Positions 61,036 through 64,000 of a stretch of DNA of 64,000 nucleotides are shown here, piece after piece (within the stretch, counting starts at the first letter, position 1; each line of letters begins with the position of its first letter). A program made the translations under genes and the position numbers. Source of the DNA: Sphingomonas sp. Leaf412 (GTDB taxonomy: Bacteria > Pseudomonadota > Alphaproteobacteria > Sphingomonadales > Sphingomonadaceae); NCBI RefSeq assembly GCF_001425405.1, contig NZ_LMQP01000001.1, forward strand, positions 518,619 to 582,618, written 5' to 3'. The notes under the pieces are model-generated. The model had not been told where the DNA came from, did no database searches, and was given only the letters and a program-made list of their open reading frames with translations.

Positions 61036-61067
61036 ATTCGCCTTCCCCCGGCCCGAGATCGTACCCC

Positions 61068-61469
61068 ATGGAAAAGCTCAATCTCTCCCCCGCCGAATGG
61101 CAGGACCGCCTGACCCCCGAACAATATCACGTCCTGCGCGAGGCGGGGACGGAGCGGGCCTTTTCGGGTCATTACAATGCCAACAAGGCGGACGGCATCT
61201 ATCATTGCGCCGCCTGCGACCTGCCGCTCTTCGACAGCGCGGACAAATACGATTCCGGCTCAGGCTGGCCCAGCTTCACGCAGCCGATCGCGGCCGACGC
61301 GGTGGAGGATCATCGCGATGCCAGCCACGGGATGATCCGCGTCGAGAGCCGCTGCGCCCGCTGCGACAGCCATCTGGGCCACGTCTTCCCCGACGGACCG
61401 CCGCCGACGGGGCTGCGCTATTGCATGAATTCGGTCTCGCTGGATTTCCGTCCGCGCGACGCCGCCTGA
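61068..61469 (+). CDS. msrB: Peptide-methionine (R)-S-oxide reductase MsrB
   Basis: A 133-residue MsrB. The zinc ligands are the pairs CAAC and [15 protein letters not shown] and [11 protein letters not shown] are signatures; and the catalytic Cys is in [12 protein letters not shown]. It reduces methionine-R-sulfoxide in proteins or as free amino acid. The ATG at 61068 is a good fit to the usual N-terminus ([26 protein letters not shown]). It is 32 bases after the PKS cluster and may be independent of it. Confidence 0.96.
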   Translation: MEKLNLSPAEWQDRLTPEQYHVLREAGTERAFSGHYNANKADGIYHCAACDLPLFDSADKYDSGSGWPSFTQPIAADAVEDHRDASHGMIRVESRCARCDSHLGHVFPDGPPPTGLRYCMNSVSLDFRPRDAA

Positions 61470-61519
61470 CCACAACTTGTTAACCATGGCCTAAGCCTCT
61501 ATCCCCCAAGGCCGACGCC

Positions 61520-63688
61520 ATGGCCCGTGCCCCTTCCCGCACCTCCCGCTCCGCCAGACCGCGGTCCCCCTGGCGCCGGCGCCTCGGGATCTTGGTCAAG
61601 GTCGCGCTCGTCCTCGCGGTGCTGGGGTTCGCCGCTCTGGCGACCGCGGTCTATGTCGCGCGCGCGCAATTGCCGAGCTTCGAGGATCTGAAATCGTCGC
61701 CCAACGGGCAGATGATCCGCGTCCACGCCGCCGATGGCACCGTGCTGGTGTCGCTCGGGCCGAGCTACGGCGAATGGCTGGGCTACAGCCGCATCCCGAA
61801 GGTGATGCGCGACGCCACGATCGCGGTGGAGGACCGCCGCTTCCGCAGCCATCTGGGCGTCGACCCGATCGGGATCGTCCGCTCGGTCATGGTCCGCTAC
61901 GAACGCGGGCGCTGGGTCCAGGGCGGATCGACGATCACGCAGCAGCTGGCGCGCAACGTCTTCCTGAACAACCAGAAGAAGTTCGGCCGCAAGTTCCGCG
62001 AATGGATCCTCGCGCTGGCGCTGGAACGCAAGTTCACCAAGGATCAGGTGCTCGAACTGTACCTGAACAAGGTCTATTACGGCGGCGGCGCCTATGGCAT
62101 CGACGCCGCGAGCCGCAAGTTCTTCGACCACGGCGCCGACAACCTCAGCCTGTCGGAGGCCGCGGTCATCGCCGGTCTCGTCAAGGCGCCGTCCAATTAC
62201 TCCCCCACCGCGGATGCGGAGGCGGCGAAGGGCCGCGCGGGCGTCGTCCTGCAACAGATGGTCCGCAACGACTTCATCACCGCGGCGGAGGCGGAGGCCG
62301 CCGACGCTTCCGCGGTGAAGCTGGCGCCCTCGCCGCGCCAGAACAGCGTCCGCTATTTCACCGACTGGGCGCTCCCGCAGCTGGAGTTGTTGATCGACGA
62401 GACGGTCAAGCCGCTGGAGGTGTGGACGACGCTCGACCCCGCGATGCAGCGCGACGCCGATGCCGCGATCCGGGCCAACGTGCCAAACGGCGCGCAGGGC
62501 GCTTTGGTCGCGATCGATCGCGATGGCGCGGTGCGGGCGATGGTGGGCGGCACCGACTACGTCGGATCGAACTACAATCGCGCGACGACCGCGGTGCGGC
62601 AGCCTGGCTCGGCGTTCAAGCTGTTCGTCTATCTCGCCGCGCTGGAGGCGGGGAAGACGCCCGAGGACAAGGAAGTGGACCAGCCCGTCATGATCGACGG
62701 GTGGAGCCCGCGCAACGATTCGCGGCGCAATTCGGGCGAGGTGACGCTGCGCACCGCCTTCGCCTATTCGCTCAACACCGTCGCGGCGAAGCTAGGGCAG
62801 CAGGTCGGATTCGCGACGGTCGCGGACATGGCGCGACGGTTCGGGATCACCACGCCCGTGAACACCCATCCGTCGATGGTGCTGGGCACATCAGACGTTC
62901 GCCTGATCGACATGACCCGCGCCTTCGCCAGCGTCGGGAACAAGGGCGTGGCCGTCACCCCCTTCGGCATCACCCGCGTCAGCAGCGAGGGCGAGACGAT
63001 CTACACCCACGAGGTCGATCGTAGCCGCGTCCTCGTCGCGCCCTATGTCGCGGCGCAGATGACCGACCTGCTCCAGACCGCGGTCAACACCGGCACCGGC
63101 CGCGCGGCGCAGATCGGCCGCCCGGTCGCGGGAAAGACCGGCACTACGACCAGCAGCAAGGACGGCTGGTTCCTGGGCTTTTCCTCCGGCCTCACCACAG
63201 GCGTGTGGATGGGGCGCGACAACGCCCGGCCCGTGGCGGGGCTGCACGGCGGGACCGCGCCCGCGCGCGCCTTCGCCGCATTCATGACGCGCGCGGTGGC
63301 GAAGCGGCCGATCGAGCCGTTCGATACCGAGGTGACTCTACCCGAATGGCAGATGGAGCCCGACGAGGAGAGCTATTTCGGGGCGCCGGACAATTCCACC
63401 TTCGTCGACGACGACGGCTATGCGACCGAGCCCGCGCCATCGCGGCCGTACGACGATCGCGCGGTAGAGGATCAACCGCCGCCGACCGAAGCCGATCGTC
63501 CGCTGGCCACGCGGTCGCGCGAGGACCGCGCTCTCGACCCGCGCGACCGCGACCCCCGTGACGCCGACGACCCGCAACAGCTCGACCAGGACTGGATCGA
63601 TCGCGTCACGGGCCGGGAGGCGCCGCGCCCCCGCCCCGCCCCGCGACAGCCCGCACCACGCTACGAAGGCGAGCGACCGAACCAGTGA
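61520..63688 (+). CDS. Class A penicillin-binding protein (PBP1-type)
   Basis: A 722-residue bifunctional peptidoglycan synthase. The N-terminus is basic with one membrane anchor (ILVKVALVLAVLGFAALATAVYVA). The glycosyltransferase domain has EDRRFRSHLGVDPIGI (catalytic Glu region) and GGSTITQQLARNVFLN. The transpeptidase domain has RQPGSAFKLFVYLAAL with the catalytic Ser-x-x-Lys, SLNT as SxN, and GKTGTT as the KTG motif. The last about 110 residues are acidic/Arg-rich and disordered. It builds septal or lateral peptidoglycan. The last 28 bases overlap the opposing metallopeptidase gene. Confidence 0.93.
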   Translation: MARAPSRTSRSARPRSPWRRRLGILVKVALVLAVLGFAALATAVYVARAQLPSFEDLKSSPNGQMIRVHAADGTVLVSLGPSYGEWLGYSRIPKVMRDATIAVEDRRFRSHLGVDPIGIVRSVMVRYERGRWVQGGSTITQQLARNVFLNNQKKFGRKFREWILALALERKFTKDQVLELYLNKVYYGGGAYGIDAASRKFFDHGADNLSLSEAAVIAGLVKAPSNYSPTADAEAAKGRAGVVLQQMVRNDFITAAEAEAADASAVKLAPSPRQNSVRYFTDWALPQLELLIDETVKPLEVWTTLDPAMQRDADAAIRANVPNGAQGALVAIDRDGAVRAMVGGTDYVGSNYNRATTAVRQPGSAFKLFVYLAALEAGKTPEDKEVDQPVMIDGWSPRNDSRRNSGEVTLRTAFAYSLNTVAAKLGQQVGFATVADMARRFGITTPVNTHPSMVLGTSDVRLIDMTRAFASVGNKGVAVTPFGITRVSSEGETIYTHEVDRSRVLVAPYVAAQMTDLLQTAVNTGTGRAAQIGRPVAGKTGTTTSSKDGWFLGFSSGLTTGVWMGRDNARPVAGLHGGTAPARAFAAFMTRAVAKRPIEPFDTEVTLPEWQMEPDEESYFGAPDNSTFVDDDGYATEPAPSRPYDDRAVEDQPPPTEADRPLATRSREDRALDPRDRDPRDADDPQQLDQDWIDRVTGREAPRPRPAPRQPAPRYEGERPNQ

Positions 63689-64000
63689 AGCGACGCGCCC
63701 TGCGCGCGCAGCCATTGCCGCTGCAGCGTCGGATCGGCGCCGTAGAGCCGCGCCGCGAGATCGTGGAACGCGCGCGAGTGGTTCATGTGGACACGGTGCG
63801 CCACCTCGTGCGCGGCGGTGGCGCGACGGACCTCCGGGGGGGCGAGGATCAGGCGCCAGCTATAGCGGATCGCGCCGTCATGCGCGCAGCTACCCCAGCG
63901 TCCGCGCGGATCGCCGATCGCCACCGTGCTGACCGTCACGCCCGCGCGCGCCGCATAATGCGCGGTATCCGCGATCAGCACCGCCAGCGCCTGCCGCTTC
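63661..64000 (-). CDS. YgjP-like (DUF45/SprT-type) metallopeptidase, 5' truncated
   Basis: The frame is open to the right edge of the window, so only the C-terminal about 112 residues are visible. They contain RGRWGSCAHDGAIRYSWRLILAP and the zinc motif AAHEVAHRVHMNHSRAFH, that is HExxH with a third His, typical of the YgjP/DUF45 metal-dependent family. Its role is not established. The stop (63661-63663) lies inside the PBP 3' end on the other strand. Confidence 0.85.
   Translation of the reverse strand, partial: KRQALAVLIADTAHYAARAGVTVSTVAIGDPRGRWGSCAHDGAIRYSWRLILAPPEVRRATAAHEVAHRVHMNHSRAFHDLAARLYGADPTLQRQWLRAQGASLHWFGRSPS

Overview
The window is a very G+C-rich stretch of an alphaproteobacterial chromosome, most likely from a Sphingomonas-like member of the Sphingomonadaceae. 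This is inferred from the mnmE-mnmG-rsmG-parA-parB order with embedded parS sites, the DUF6489-like gene, the type III polyketide synthase cluster and the frequent GTG starts with 1-4 nt stop/start overlaps. Replication and partition genes near 26-30 kb suggest the window lies in the origin-proximal part of the chromosome. No insertion sequence, integrase, CRISPR array or rRNA was seen. One tRNA (Leu, anticodon GAG) is present.

Region by region. (1) 1-5.8 kb: an uncharacterised, tightly overlapping plus-strand gene set (partial SDR/epimerase, metallo-beta-lactamase-fold hydrolase, ATP-grasp-like protein, GNAT-like protein, Rieske oxygenase) meets a convergent PaaK/CapK-type adenylating enzyme. 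It looks like a small biosynthetic or modification cluster. (2) 5.9-10.2 kb: accessory genes. These are a secreted hypothetical protein, an Ala/Gly-rich hypothetical protein, a needle-like protein, and five related small exported Cys-containing proteins. (3) 10.2-26.2 kb: the most striking part, an almost complete non-flagellar type III secretion system (injectisome). The minus-strand operon is sctU, a fliO-like gene, sctQ, sctR, sctS, sctT and a luxR-type regulator. The divergent plus-strand operon is a lytic transglycosylase, sctV, sctC, sctD, sctF, sctI, sctJ, a sctK candidate, sctL, sctN, sctO and sctP. The secretin, the needle and inner-rod proteins and the SctJ lipoprotein show it is not a flagellum. 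No translocon, gatekeeper, chaperone or effector homolog is recognisable.

(4) 26.2-32.8 kb: core chromosome maintenance (parB, parA, rsmG, mnmG, mnmE) with two parS sites inside rsmG and mnmG, then a DUF6489-like gene, a dienelactone hydrolase and a 42-residue membrane protein. (5) 32.9-46.9 kb: ftsK, a Ubi-type hydroxylase, Asp/Glu racemase, pdeM, a lipoprotein, an L,D-transpeptidase, argG between two inverted copies of a double-hairpin repeat, an EF-hand protein, an Old Yellow Enzyme, an EamA transporter, a COQ9-like protein and feoAB. (6) 46.9-57.2 kb: ssb, a GAF-PAS-HWE histidine kinase with a convergent response regulator, metX-GNAT-metW, a repeat-filled spacer, hisC-tyrA, and a minus-strand ftsE-ftsX-ydcF-plsC operon. 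(7) 57.2-64 kb: a zinc-ribbon membrane protein, tRNA-Leu, a type III PKS/methyltransferase/FAD-oxidoreductase cluster, msrB, a class A penicillin-binding protein and a partial YgjP-like metallopeptidase.

The genes fall into three working sets: envelope assembly and division (ftsK, ftsEX, PBP, L,D-transpeptidase, plsC), the injectisome and its probable satellites, and housekeeping metabolism. All functional calls come from reading motifs, length and gene order. No database search was run.
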